From Vibrio profundi (GTDB lineage: Bacteria; Pseudomonadota; Gammaproteobacteria; Enterobacterales; Vibrionaceae), in NCBI RefSeq assembly GCF_005281835.1, contig NZ_RZIS01000006.1, positions 186,001 through 250,000 on the forward strand: DNA of 64,000 bases, given 5' to 3'. Numbering within the stretch: position 1 is the first letter of the stretch; each line of letters begins with the position of its first letter. Both the position numbers and the translations under genes were made by a program. The notes beneath the pieces are model-generated. The model was not told the origin of the DNA, did no database searches, and worked only from the letters and a program-made list of their open reading frames with translations. Shown in pieces: positions 50,043 through 61,192 of this stretch.

Positions 50043-51512
50043 TTACATCATGACAACGTCAAACTGTTCCTGAATATAAAGAGGCTCAGCTTGAATCTTC
50101 ACTTGCTTACCAATGAAGACTTCTAGCTCTGCTAATGCGTGAGACTCATCACCTTCTAAAGTTTCAGCAACGGCAGGCGACGCGTAAACAACAAATTTAT
50201 CAGCGTCATACGCACGATTTACTCGTGTGATCTCACGAAGTATTTCATAACAGACGGTTTCCACCGTTTTGACGCTACCGCGACCTTCACACGTAGGACA
50301 GCTTGAACACAAAATATGTTCAATACTTTCACGGGTACGCTTACGGGTCATCTCTACTAAGCCTAGCTGAGTAAAGCCGTTAATATTGGTTTTTACGCGA
50401 TCTTTATCTAACGCAGCTTCTAATGAAGTGAGTACACGCTTACGATGTTCTTCTGAAATCATATCGATAAAATCGATAATGATGATCCCACCAAGATTGC
50501 GCAGACGAAGCTGGCGGGCAATCGCCTGAGTCGCTTCGACGTTGGTATTGAAAATCGTCTCTTCGAGATTACGACGGCCAACAAACGCCCCGGTGTTGAT
50601 ATCGACCGTTGTCATCGCTTCTGTCTGATCGATAATGAGATAGCCACCCGATTTGAGCTCAACTTTACGATCAAGAGAACGCTGAATCTCGTTCTCGGTG
50701 TCGTACATATCGAAAATAGGTTTATCGCCTTCATACAGCTCTAACTTGCTGGTTAGCTCTGGTACATATTCCGACGTAAATTCTTTTAAATTCTCAAATT
50801 CTTGGCGTGAGTCGACTTGAATCTTGCTAAGTTCGGTACCAACAAAGTCACGAAGAATGCGCTGCGCTAACCCTAGCTCTCCATACAAGCGAGAACGTGC
50901 TTTGTGCTTACCGCGGCGCTCTAATACTTTTAACCATAAGCGCTTCAAAAATGCAGCATCTTGAGAAAGTTCGTGCTCGTCAGCCCCTTCCGCGGCAGTT
51001 CGAATAATGAAGCCACCATGCTCATCACAGTAGTGAGACACTACTTTCTTTAGACGATTACGTTCCGATTCACTTTCGATTCGCTGTGATACGCCGACAT
51101 GACTTGCACCAGGCATAAAGACTAGATAACGAGAAGGGAGGGTAATATCAGTCGTTAGACGTGCACCTTTAGTACCAAGCGGATCTTTCACCACCTGGAC
51201 AACGATATCTTGGCCTTGACGCACCAACTCTGAAATATCGCGAACTTGGAATTGTTTCTTTTCGTTTTCGGCAACACATTCAGTATGAGGAACAATATCT
51301 GACGCGTGTAAAAAAGCCGCTTTTTCTAAGCCAATGTCGACAAATGCCGCCTGCATTCCTGGAAGCACTCGACTGACTCGACCTTTATATATATTTCCAA
51401 CTAGACCACGTCGAGCATCACGCTCTATGTGTATTTCTTGAAGGACTCCACCTTCAATCATGGCCACACGAGTTTCACTCGGGGTCACGTTCAACAGCAA
51501 CTCTGCACTCAT
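50043..51512 (-). CDS. rng: Ribonuclease G
   Basis: An endonuclease that matures the 16S rRNA 5' end and turns over mRNAs. 489 residues, catalytic part only, without the long RNase E scaffold. An S1 RNA-binding domain (GNIYKGRVSRVLPGMQAAFVDIG, about 38-60), the DNase I-like catalytic site (MTTVDINTGAFVGRRNLEETIFNTN, IIIDFIDM) and the zinc-link SSCPTCEGRG near 406-415 are visible. Part of the conserved mre-maf-rng-yhdP cluster. Confidence 0.97.
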   Translation of the reverse strand: MSAELLLNVTPSETRVAMIEGGVLQEIHIERDARRGLVGNIYKGRVSRVLPGMQAAFVDIGLEKAAFLHASDIVPHTECVAENEKKQFQVRDISELVRQGQDIVVQVVKDPLGTKGARLTTDITLPSRYLVFMPGASHVGVSQRIESESERNRLKKVVSHYCDEHGGFIIRTAAEGADEHELSQDAAFLKRLWLKVLERRGKHKARSRLYGELGLAQRILRDFVGTELSKIQVDSRQEFENLKEFTSEYVPELTSKLELYEGDKPIFDMYDTENEIQRSLDRKVELKSGGYLIIDQTEAMTTVDINTGAFVGRRNLEETIFNTNVEATQAIARQLRLRNLGGIIIIDFIDMISEEHRKRVLTSLEAALDKDRVKTNINGFTQLGLVEMTRKRTRESIEHILCSSCPTCEGRGSVKTVETVCYEILREITRVNRAYDADKFVVYASPAVAETLEGDESHALAELEVFIGKQVKIQAEPLYIQEQFDVVMM

Positions 51513-51533
51513 TAGCGCACCTCAAAAATTAAT

Positions 51534-52100
51534 CTATAAGAATTCGTGCAAGAGCTGGTCAGTTTCAAATAAAGGCAAACCTACTACAGAGTGAAAACTA
51601 CCTTCGATTCGGGTGACGAAACGTCCCCCTAACCCTTGAATGCCATAACTACCAGCCTTGTCGCATGGTTCCCCTGATAACCAATATTGTTCTATTTCTT
51701 TTTCACTTAGGGGCTTAAACCATACATCAGTCGTTACTACGACTGTTCGCTGATTTTGTTCAGAGACTACCGACACTGCGGTCATCACTTGATGCTGTGC
51801 ATCAGATAATTGATTCAGCATTCTTCTACAGTCTTGGTAATCTCTTGGTTTTTCCATGACTTGATCATCAATGACCACCACGGTATCAGAGCCAATTACA
51901 ATCGAACCTTTTTCAGCCAATGCCAACCCCGCATTTGCTTTATCCAGAGCTAGTCGTTGAACATACTCTTGAGCAGGTTCTTGTTCTTGTTTTACCTCTT
52001 CCACATCCGTAACGATCACGGAAAACGAGTAGCCAAGTTGCTCAAGCAACTCTTTACGACGCGGAGAACCAGAGGCCAATACCAATTTTTTGTCAGTCAT
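51534..52100 (-). CDS. Maf-family nucleoside triphosphate pyrophosphatase (YhdE)
   Basis: Hydrolyses dTTP, UTP and modified pyrimidine triphosphates in the YhdE subgroup. 188 residues with the opening LVLASGSPRRKELLEQLG, VIGSDTVVVID near 67-77 and the SYGIQGLGG loop near 147-155. The place between mreD and rng identifies it as the YhdE-type rather than the YceF-type Maf. It starts 5 bases after mreD. Confidence 0.93.
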   Translation of the reverse strand: MTDKKLVLASGSPRRKELLEQLGYSFSVIVTDVEEVKQEQEPAQEYVQRLALDKANAGLALAEKGSIVIGSDTVVVIDDQVMEKPRDYQDCRRMLNQLSDAQHQVMTAVSVVSEQNQRTVVVTTDVWFKPLSEKEIEQYWLSGEPCDKAGSYGIQGLGGRFVTRIEGSFHSVVGLPLFETDQLLHEFL

Positions 52101-52105
52101 TTTTG

Positions 52106-52594
52106 TTACCTAACATGCCAATGTCGACGAACTCGTCTCATTAACAAAAACATCCACGGCCAAAGTATACAGTTAATCAAAGCACTCCAAAGAGATAATG
52201 GATTGAATACAACGTCCTGGATCAAATATTCACCAAAGAATATCAACACTTCAAACAATATAGTGAGAGCGGCAATGATCATCGCTTGCTGCCATAACGC
52301 CATATTTCGAATCACAAGGAAATTCAAAGCGATAATATAAATAACGATCGACATCATCATGCCACGGATGCCAAGCGTTGAGCCGATCAACAGATCCCAC
52401 AACAAACCTAAAATCAATGCAGACCCCACGTTCACTCGATGCGGTAGTGCTAACACCCAATAACAGGTGACGAGTAACAACCATGATGGGCGCAGTAAAT
52501 CTAAGCTGCCAGGCCATGGAATAGTTTGCAGAATCAAAGCAATTAGGAATGAGCAACCAATGGCTAACTTACTTCTCAAAACACTATTGGCCAT
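52106..52594 (-). CDS. mreD: Rod-shape protein MreD
   Basis: A small (162-residue) integral membrane partner of the MreB/MreC elongasome, with about five hydrophobic segments and the LLRPSWLLLVTCYWVLALPHRVNVG core. I start at the second of two adjacent ATGs (52594), because GAGGG is five bases upstream of it and only two from the first. It overlaps the end of mreC, suggesting translational coupling. Confidence 0.93.
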   Translation of the reverse strand: MANSVLRSKLAIGCSFLIALILQTIPWPGSLDLLRPSWLLLVTCYWVLALPHRVNVGSALILGLLWDLLIGSTLGIRGMMMSIVIYIIALNFLVIRNMALWQQAMIIAALTILFEVLIFFGEYLIQDVVFNPLSLWSALINCILWPWMFLLMRRVRRHWHVR

Positions 52595-53471
52595 CATTAC
52601 CCTCGATTAATACTTGATTTACGTTTGCTTCATCTGCTTGCTTCTGGCGGTCTTCATTTGGCCAGATCAGCAGTAAATAACGTAGGCGATCAAACTCCAC
52701 AACTGGTGTCGCTTTGATTGCCGCAAATTCACGTTGAGGGTCGTAATTCACCGACTTGACGTAAGCAACTGGGTAGCCTTCAGGATAAATGCCCCCTAAA
52801 CCAGAGGTCACCAGTAAATCTTCTTCTTGGATATCAGTACTGGTCGGGATGTGCTCTAGCTGAATTTCGTCAACTTTACCGTTACCTGAAGCTATAACTC
52901 GAATATCATTACGGATCACTTGAACTGGAATGGCATTATTGGCATCGGTCAGTAGCAATACTCGGCTGTTATGCGCAGCAACAAAAGTCACTTGACCAAC
53001 TATACCCTTCTCATTGATGACAGGTTGTCCTTCATACACTCCATCAATCTGACCTTTATCAATAACCACCTGATGGCGATAAGGCGACGTATCAACGGCC
53101 ATTACTTCAGTTACGACCTTCTTCTCATCTCGGATAAATGGAGAGCCTAGTAATTTACGTAAGCGTTGGTTTTCTTCACGATACTGATCCAACAAAATCA
53201 TGTCGCTTTTAAGACGCAACACTTCGCGCTTCAATACATAGTTAGAATCAATAAGACCTTTACGAGTGTTAAAGCGGTCATACACCCCATCAAACATGCT
53301 ACGAGGCAAATTGGCAGCATATTGAATAGGCGCAACCATACTGTTGAGTAAGTAACGCACACTAGAGAAAGCATCTAAACGACTATCAGCCAGCATAAGG
53401 CTGGCTGATAATGTTACTGCAAAAAATAGGCGCAATTGTAGAGAAGGGCCTCTACCAAAAATTGGCTTCAT
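52584..53471 (-). CDS. mreC: Rod-shape protein MreC
   Basis: A periplasmic scaffold of the cell-wall elongation complex. 295 residues: one N-terminal membrane segment (about 9-27), a coiled coil (about 68-108, LKREVLRLKSDMILLDQYREENQRLRKLL), and two beta-barrel domains with DKGQIDGVYEGQPVINEKGIVGQV. Second gene of mreBCD; the 66-base gap to mreB is unusually rich in CTAG. Confidence 0.96.
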   Translation of the reverse strand: MKPIFGRGPSLQLRLFFAVTLSASLMLADSRLDAFSSVRYLLNSMVAPIQYAANLPRSMFDGVYDRFNTRKGLIDSNYVLKREVLRLKSDMILLDQYREENQRLRKLLGSPFIRDEKKVVTEVMAVDTSPYRHQVVIDKGQIDGVYEGQPVINEKGIVGQVTFVAAHNSRVLLLTDANNAIPVQVIRNDIRVIASGNGKVDEIQLEHIPTSTDIQEEDLLVTSGLGGIYPEGYPVAYVKSVNYDPQREFAAIKATPVVEFDRLRYLLLIWPNEDRQKQADEANVNQVLIEGNDGQ

Positions 53472-53537
53472 TCTATATTTGGTCCTAGAAACTAGGTCCT
53501 AGGCCCTAGATTGTATCTAGAACCTAACCCTGGATTA

Positions 53538-54590
<1,053 letters not shown>

Positions 54591-54633
54591 TCATCCTGCA
54601 AGAATTAGAAGACAAAAATTGCACTAAATGTAC

Positions 54634-54662
54634 CAATGCCTTGCTGTAACGGCAAGGCATTG
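54634..54662. repeat. Perfect 11-bp hairpin in the mshQ-mreB gap
   Basis: CAATGCCTTGC and GCAAGGCATTG flank a seven-base loop, about 53 bases upstream of mreB. No T run follows directly on either strand, though TTTTTG comes 15 bases later on the minus strand. It could end mshQ transcripts weakly or shape the mreB leader. Confidence 0.5.
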
Positions 54663-54731
54663 AAGTATAAACATGGACTGAAACCCGCATTTTCTTACAG
54701 ATTCCTAACTTAAGACTCGTTATTTAAATTA

Positions 54732-57700
54732 TCACTGACCCGTAAGGCGACTTTCCCCTCGATAAATCACACGATCATTTCCGCGATAAATGCCAAAAGT
54801 GACGACTGAAGAAGGATCTTGCTCGTTAGCAACATCAGTATCCCAAAAGTAACGCAGCCAAGGAGTGCTACTCATGTCTTGCCATAACTGAATCTGCTCT
54901 CTGATTTCAACGCCAGCAGCTTGCGCAGCCGTCAGTGCGGTAGACTCACCATCATTAACCGTAGCAGTTCCACCAAATGTCACGGTTGTTGTCGTACTAT
55001 CTGGTGACCACAAAATATCACGTTGACTATGAGCGCCAGTGACCTCAGTTGCTGTATCATCAGTATTAGTGACAAAACCATTCCCACTCCAATATTCCGC
55101 TCTTAGTGGAATATTCAAAGTTGACCCGGCATTCCCTCCTACATCGTCAAGATCAATTCTCCCAAAGCGAACATCTGGTTGCTCCGTCAACCTTTGCCCA
55201 TCAGCGGTGAATACAACTGGGTCTACATTCCCTGCAGCAACGACAAGAGAAATGTCTGACGGCGTAGTTAAAGCAGTATCTGCCGTACTGCCATTTAAAT
55301 TGTATGGACCATCTTCATAGTCAATTGCCGCGTCTAGCTTTTCCCAACAAATACTTGTGACATCCCCGCAATCACCACTTGGAGTAAAGCTGAATTCACC
55401 TATACTGCCTGCCGCGATATTCCAATCACCGTCACCAAATTCAGGTGAGATGAACCGATCTGTAAAATCACCTAACTCTGATAAATTGAAACTAGCACGC
55501 AAAGCATTCGCATAGTTATCATGGGCATAATTTAAAATAGGATCTTCATTAGCGTCTAATGCTTCTACTTCAAATTCTACCATTTGAAAATTCTGTCCCA
55601 TGTAGATGTAGCTTTGATTGTCTGGTTCAGTCCAAGTTTGATCCGAAAGTCTAAAAAAACCAGGAAAAAATCGGCCAACAGAGCGAGTACCACTATCAAT
55701 CGTTTGAGAGAGATAGGTATTATTCGAGGTTGCAATCACAGCTAAGCTTCCCACCTCATTCACGGCCAATCCTGGATAAGGAATATGCTGCTCAGTACCC
55801 GTTCCTTCGCCATCAGTATTGGTTCTTGTTAAGGTTCCAGACAACTGTAATTGCACGCCACCGTCAGGTGTAAAAGTGCCATCAGACAATGTCATTGACG
55901 CGGAAGTGGCCCCTGTTAAGAAAAAGTTTTGAGTAATATCAGCATCGCAAAGGCTTAGACCACCATTAAGCGTATTTACCGGTGAAGACCCATCCCAATT
56001 TGACTGCCACACCACAGGCCTTAGGCGCAGCTCAAAGGTATCCCCGGCAGCCACGTAACCATTACCGTTTGTTGAAGTCCCTGAAATATCCGCACCGCTT
56101 TCTTCACAAATGGCAAATGTCCATGGTCTAACAAATACATTCACGACACCCTCTAACGCATCCCAGTCACCACCACTGTCATCTTCACAGTCATAACCAG
56201 CCGGGCACTCGAAATCAGGATCAGATAGAACGAAGCTTACCTCTCCAGATTCGACATAATTTACGCTACCGCTAGACTGCGCAGAATTGTCAAAAGTAAA
56301 AGTAGCTGAGCTGTTACTCCACGAAGTTCCGCCATCTCCCGATACTTGCAAGTTACCATCAATAGCACCTTGCGCTGATGTTGGTTGAACTAACGTGAAA
56401 TCAGAAATAGTCAGCACTTTATCGCCGCTATAACCAGAGACCGGCGTGACTGAGTCATTTTTACAGGCTAAAACTTCTAGATCAAAGCTCGCATCTTGTG
56501 CGGCGATCGCGTAAACGTTGCTAGCTTCAAATTTGTATAAAGAGACTAGGAAATCACCTGAATCATTTTGGCTAGAATCCGAAGCCAATTCAGCGTCAAT
56601 AGTATATGTTCCAATGGATGATGCATTAAGTGCAAGCGTCAAAACACCAGATGAATTTGTGGCATAAGAATTTCCACCATTACTTGAGCCTTCAATGACA
56701 CTGGAGACGGATAAACCACTCGGTAAAGTCACATACACGTCAACTGACTGGGTTATCGCATTCCCCGAAGTATCGGTCACTGTCACGGTAACTTCAGGAG
56801 TTTCACATAGTAACGAGAAGTCTTTACTTGGGGTAAGCACCAATTGGTAATCTGTCGGAGGACTATAACAACTATTCTGCCCAAGAATCACAGTATTAGC
56901 GTCATGTATGGTGAGATCATTGGTAACAACAGAGCCGCCAATTGTCCCTCCATTATTAAACTGAATGGAATCAAACAAGAGGTGAGCATTGACCACGGCT
57001 CCTGATGCAATATTAAATACCGCATTAGCTTCTGGGCCATAAAAGATCAAATCATCGCTCACATGATCATTATTTACATCTGCAGGGTTATTAAACGTCA
57101 ACTGATCTTTGATCAAAATTGCGGACTTAGAACTCACCTTAATATTATTATTCGTACTGCTAAAGGTTAAGGATTTGAAATAATGGTAGGTGTTAGCCCC
57201 CACAGCTAAAGTGACATTTTCACTGTTCGATGTAAAAGTGCCGATATAGACCTTTTTATTATCCGGGAAACGATATTCGACAGGGTAATCACTACCGCCA
57301 TAGCTCAAGGTTAACGAGTTCAGATCTACATTAATGTTGATGATGCCATCACCTTGACCTGCAGGATGACATACGTCACCGACAAGCGCAGCATCACAAG
57401 TGCCACTACCGTTATCTTCGTCAGGTCTTGAGCTATAAAAAGCCACATCACCAGTTAATGCGGGGAAGTTTATAGGAGGAAGTTTATCGGCATCTACTTT
57501 TGTTCCTCCAGTCGTACAAGTTCCTGATTGGCAAGTATACTGATAGCTAGAGTAGTCAGTTAGGTTATCAAACCCCATTTCAATGTTCTGACAATCCGCC
57601 TCACTAGGTGAGCAGTGTTCCGCACTCCAACCGCCAATGAAATATTTCAAAGATTCGCCATCAGGGAAGCTAGGCGCATTATTAAATGTTATTTGTGAAC

Positions 57701-60050
57701 CAGATTTCCAAGAACTTGCTGGAGCAGGGAATATTTCACAAAGATCAAACGATACCTCTTCAAAGGCAAAATAGCCCACTTCTTCTGGGATATGCGTTCT
57801 CACACGGAAGTCTTCATCAACGACAAAGCTAACTTGGCTATTGTTGATGTTACACCTACGCAGCCAACCACCATGCCCACCAGCTCGTTCTTGTTTATTC
57901 GCAATGATCCCATCAACACTACTCAACGCGGTTGTGGCGTATTTGTCTTCACAGCCATCAAGCATTGGGTCACTGCCATTTTGGCTAGGAGTATCGTACC
58001 CTCTCGCAAACTGCACCTTATAGCCATCAACTTCTAGCACCGAGCTGGTCGACAGAGCTGCTAAAAATGCAATTTTCTCATCTTCGTAATCTAAATTGCT
58101 GTTGTGAGATGCGCTCAACTCTAAAAATAAATCAACATATGAGCGCTCATCCGTTCTCCTGACTTTTCCTGAAGTCATCCATTTATCAGCGTTATTTCTT
58201 GTTTGTATCTGGTGTAAAACAACGGGATTTGATGAAAATGAAGTAATGCCGAAATCGTTATAAAGCACGCGCTCATTATTGTTAGAACCAGACTTAGCGC
58301 TCGCCGCATCCGTTTCTAAATAACCCGCAAGAACTTGATGCCCATTAAAGTCAGCGATCCCAGGTTCAATAGCGAGGTAGCTTATTTCTGTCATTGTTTG
58401 ACTAGTGAGATCTGGGCCGCCCCCATTCTTAGGGGCTTTGATTTGCTCTAGCGTCGCTTCGGTTTTCGTCACATTTGTTACAGCCATCGTAGCCGGAGCA
58501 TCCGCATCTGGACTACTTGGATCAATAGTTGGCATAACAAAAACAAGAGGGGTATTCGTGTAATCTTTAGTTAATGGGATCGTACACTCACCACCAGAAC
58601 ATTGAGCGATACCAAATTCATATTGAGCATCTTCAACATATGTTGGTGGCGGTAAACAACTTTCAGGCACACTACCAACAATTTTCGCATCGTCATGTAA
58701 ATCAATTTTTAACGACGTTACGCCACCGTTAAGTGTCACATCATCATGTAATTTCACTTCGGTATTAGCTAGGATAAGTCCATTGAATTCAAAAGCGATA
58801 TCAGATTCAAACTTTGCATCTTCATCATCATGTACGATAATCCAAAAATCTTCTGGATTACCTGTATGAGAAATACTGCCTGACTCCTTAACCTTAATAC
58901 TATTAACATGCAGGTTAGTAGGTGCGGCTATGATAAGTGTACCTTCTTCACCGTCTTTATCTTTTCCCTTAACCTCTAGTTCATCTATAACGTAATCACC
59001 ACCAGTAAAGGTGACGCTACCGTCTTCAATTGTTACCTTTCCATAATAACCCGCACTTAATTCAGTGACGGATCCAGCTGGTACATCAGGGTAGAATTCA
59101 TTATCAAAATCAGTAAATGTTGGAGGTGAGACCAATAACGTAGAATTGCCGCTACAGTTCAGCCCATCACAACTACCATCTTTTGCATTTAAGTTATCAG
59201 ATTCAGAGAAGCCAACTTGGCCGGGTAAAGTTAAGTTCTGAATTAGTGCATCGTCTTTGGTATGGAACTTAATATCTTTGTCATCAAAATCTCCACTCCA
59301 GCGCTGAGCCGGCCCAGAAAAAACTTCACAAACATCAGGTAAAATAGGAGCATCGGGGGGCTCAACAGCTTCAGGTAGCTCAGTTTCGACAGTAGCACTA
59401 CTATCCATGGTAAGATCTTTAGAAACTAAGGTTCCTACAATAGTCGTATTAATAATCTTTAGTTCTTTATTATTAAAGATGTGTCCGTAGATTGTCCCAG
59501 CATCTTCAAAAGTGGCAACTTCAGATTTTCCCGATCCAGATACAAGTATAAAGTCATCAGGGTTCTTACTTTTAACATCAATTGAACCACCCGAAGTAAC
59601 GGTAATTTTTTCCACGTACAGTGTAACAGGACCGGTAACTTCTAGCGTTGTACCATCGAGCTTAAGCTCAGAGCCAGTGTATTCATAAATCCCAGGCCCA
59701 ATACCGCTACTAATATCCCCAGATCCAAATGAGATCACAGTTTGATCCGATGGAACATCAAAGTCAGGCTCATCTGATAAAGTAAAATCATCTTCAATTC
59801 CACAACGAGCGCTGCCACAAGACCCATTGTGATTATTGTCAATTTCCTTATAACCACCTAAAGAATCACTCGGAACATTAATAAAGCTGGCACTATTGTT
59901 CAAATCAACTTTGTTCTTACCCTCTTGCCATGTTTGTGCAGCAGTAACCGGTCTTATTGGATCCGGAAGAGGCCAGTATGCATCCGCAAATACCCTCGTT
60001 GGCATTACAATAGAAATTAACAAAGCATATTTAACTAGAAGGTCTTTCAC
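54732..60050 (-). CDS. mshQ: MSHA biogenesis protein MshQ (DUF6701)
   Basis: A giant exported protein of 1772 residues encoded at the end of the MSHA operon, probably a surface or tip adhesin-like part. Signal peptide at about 1-22 (cleaved after RVFA). Three related Gly/Ser/Asp-rich beta domains follow: about 28-230, 235-465 and 770-1060, the last two opening with CEVF/CEIF-x-x-PA. Between them (about 465-765) is a DUF-like module with LVFVMPTIDP and LAIEPG. An immunoglobulin-like segment (about 1065-1150) leads into the C-terminal DUF6701 region. Its precise role is not known. Confidence 0.9.
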   Translation of the reverse strand: MKDLLVKYALLISIVMPTRVFADAYWPLPDPIRPVTAAQTWQEGKNKVDLNNSASFINVPSDSLGGYKEIDNNHNGSCGSARCGIEDDFTLSDEPDFDVPSDQTVISFGSGDISSGIGPGIYEYTGSELKLDGTTLEVTGPVTLYVEKITVTSGGSIDVKSKNPDDFILVSGSGKSEVATFEDAGTIYGHIFNNKELKIINTTIVGTLVSKDLTMDSSATVETELPEAVEPPDAPILPDVCEVFSGPAQRWSGDFDDKDIKFHTKDDALIQNLTLPGQVGFSESDNLNAKDGSCDGLNCSGNSTLLVSPPTFTDFDNEFYPDVPAGSVTELSAGYYGKVTIEDGSVTFTGGDYVIDELEVKGKDKDGEEGTLIIAAPTNLHVNSIKVKESGSISHTGNPEDFWIIVHDDEDAKFESDIAFEFNGLILANTEVKLHDDVTLNGGVTSLKIDLHDDAKIVGSVPESCLPPPTYVEDAQYEFGIAQCSGGECTIPLTKDYTNTPLVFVMPTIDPSSPDADAPATMAVTNVTKTEATLEQIKAPKNGGGPDLTSQTMTEISYLAIEPGIADFNGHQVLAGYLETDAASAKSGSNNNERVLYNDFGITSFSSNPVVLHQIQTRNNADKWMTSGKVRRTDERSYVDLFLELSASHNSNLDYEDEKIAFLAALSTSSVLEVDGYKVQFARGYDTPSQNGSDPMLDGCEDKYATTALSSVDGIIANKQERAGGHGGWLRRCNINNSQVSFVVDEDFRVRTHIPEEVGYFAFEEVSFDLCEIFPAPASSWKSGSQITFNNAPSFPDGESLKYFIGGWSAEHCSPSEADCQNIEMGFDNLTDYSSYQYTCQSGTCTTGGTKVDADKLPPINFPALTGDVAFYSSRPDEDNGSGTCDAALVGDVCHPAGQGDGIININVDLNSLTLSYGGSDYPVEYRFPDNKKVYIGTFTSNSENVTLAVGANTYHYFKSLTFSSTNNNIKVSSKSAILIKDQLTFNNPADVNNDHVSDDLIFYGPEANAVFNIASGAVVNAHLLFDSIQFNNGGTIGGSVVTNDLTIHDANTVILGQNSCYSPPTDYQLVLTPSKDFSLLCETPEVTVTVTDTSGNAITQSVDVYVTLPSGLSVSSVIEGSSNGGNSYATNSSGVLTLALNASSIGTYTIDAELASDSSQNDSGDFLVSLYKFEASNVYAIAAQDASFDLEVLACKNDSVTPVSGYSGDKVLTISDFTLVQPTSAQGAIDGNLQVSGDGGTSWSNSSATFTFDNSAQSSGSVNYVESGEVSFVLSDPDFECPAGYDCEDDSGGDWDALEGVVNVFVRPWTFAICEESGADISGTSTNGNGYVAAGDTFELRLRPVVWQSNWDGSSPVNTLNGGLSLCDADITQNFFLTGATSASMTLSDGTFTPDGGVQLQLSGTLTRTNTDGEGTGTEQHIPYPGLAVNEVGSLAVIATSNNTYLSQTIDSGTRSVGRFFPGFFRLSDQTWTEPDNQSYIYMGQNFQMVEFEVEALDANEDPILNYAHDNYANALRASFNLSELGDFTDRFISPEFGDGDWNIAAGSIGEFSFTPSGDCGDVTSICWEKLDAAIDYEDGPYNLNGSTADTALTTPSDISLVVAAGNVDPVVFTADGQRLTEQPDVRFGRIDLDDVGGNAGSTLNIPLRAEYWSGNGFVTNTDDTATEVTGAHSQRDILWSPDSTTTTVTFGGTATVNDGESTALTAAQAAGVEIREQIQLWQDMSSTPWLRYFWDTDVANEQDPSSVVTFGIYRGNDRVIYRGESRLTGQ

Positions 60051-60054
60051 AAAA

Positions 60055-60483
60055 TCACTCCCTTACCCACACTTCTTGAACTCGTTGAACTTGATTGATA
60101 CCACTTCCACATTCAACTGTCGCTTCGACTCTAAATGAACGCACGCCATCCAATTCTGGTAACTCTTCACATGTCAGCACTGCATCTTGGCATTGAGCCA
60201 AACCAAAATCTAATGAAGTACCGTTTACAGTTCCGGTACACGCAGCTACATCACTATCATCATCTAGTGGATATATTTGCGTTAATGCCCATTCATTAGC
60301 AGAATGAGCCGCTAGCCACGCTTGAGTTCCTAAGACATCACGAGTGTTTGCATCATTATTCGACCACTCAACTCGAGTGAGACTCATACTCAGCATTCCC
60401 ATAACAACTAAGACAAAAATAGCCACAATGTATAGGCTGCCTTTTTGAAAGCGCCGACTCTGATACAAAGAATTATGGGACAT
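60055..60483 (-). CDS. mshP: MSHA biogenesis protein MshP
   Basis: A 142-residue minor pilus-associated protein with one N-terminal membrane helix (about 15-35, GSLYIVAIFVLVVMGMLSMSL) and a short periplasmic domain with several cysteines. It lacks the FTLIE prepilin opening, like PilX-type proteins. Starts 11 bases inside mshO and ends 4 bases before mshQ, in the standard order O-P-Q. Confidence 0.85.
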   Translation of the reverse strand: MSHNSLYQSRRFQKGSLYIVAIFVLVVMGMLSMSLTRVEWSNNDANTRDVLGTQAWLAAHSANEWALTQIYPLDDDSDVAACTGTVNGTSLDFGLAQCQDAVLTCEELPELDGVRSFRVEATVECGSGINQVQRVQEVWVRE

Positions 60484-61192
60484 TCAACACCTGCACTTCT
60501 TGCTGAAAATTCGTCGTTTCCTCAGACTGTTCAAACTCTAAGTTTAGCAGTACCGTGCCACCACGCTGAGCATTCGCGGAAGCGTAGTCAAAACTTCCTG
60601 TATTAATGCTATCCGCAACCGTTACTGAGTTTCGGAACAATGAGAGCGAATCTCCAGTTGGGATCAAACAATACGCAACTAAATCTGAGAAAATATACTG
60701 ACGATTACCAACTGAATCGCTCGAAATACTCGCAGCTCCACCGCTTACTGTATATACACCGCCCGACACCGAGGTATTCAGGTTTGTTACCGAAAGAGCA
60801 GATGCAAACTCTTCAAACCTAGTCGGGTTGATAATCAGTTGATGGCCACCGTTGATGACATCGTTAGAATCGACATCATTATTACCAACGATGAAATCGA
60901 TATTCGCACCAGATACAGCATAGAACCCAGAATAGCTAATCGGATAAAAAGAAATACAACTATTGGCTCCAGAAATTACGCCATCATCAAAACTGTTCGG
61001 CACGGCATGACGGATTTCTCGAGACATTTTTTCTAATATGAACTTCGCTTGAGTTTGCAATCGCTGCCTATCGATAGAGTCCGCATAACCTTTAGTGCCA
61101 AATTCAACAAAGCCAGCAATACCCAATACAATAATCCCACTGATTATCATAGTGACCACCATTTCAATTAAAGTGAAACCGTTTAATTTCAT
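60473..61192 (-). CDS. mshO: MSHA minor prepilin MshO
   Basis: A type IV minor prepilin of 239 residues. The prepilin peptidase site is G5-F6 in MKLNGFTLIEMVV, with Glu at mature position 5 and a hydrophobic helix to about 29, then a PilW-like domain. The start overlaps the mshD stop by one base (TGATG), so translation is coupled. Confidence 0.9.
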   Translation of the reverse strand: MKLNGFTLIEMVVTMIISGIIVLGIAGFVEFGTKGYADSIDRQRLQTQAKFILEKMSREIRHAVPNSFDDGVISGANSCISFYPISYSGFYAVSGANIDFIVGNNDVDSNDVINGGHQLIINPTRFEEFASALSVTNLNTSVSGGVYTVSGGAASISSDSVGNRQYIFSDLVAYCLIPTGDSLSLFRNSVTVADSINTGSFDYASANAQRGGTVLLNLEFEQSEETTNFQQEVQVLNVP

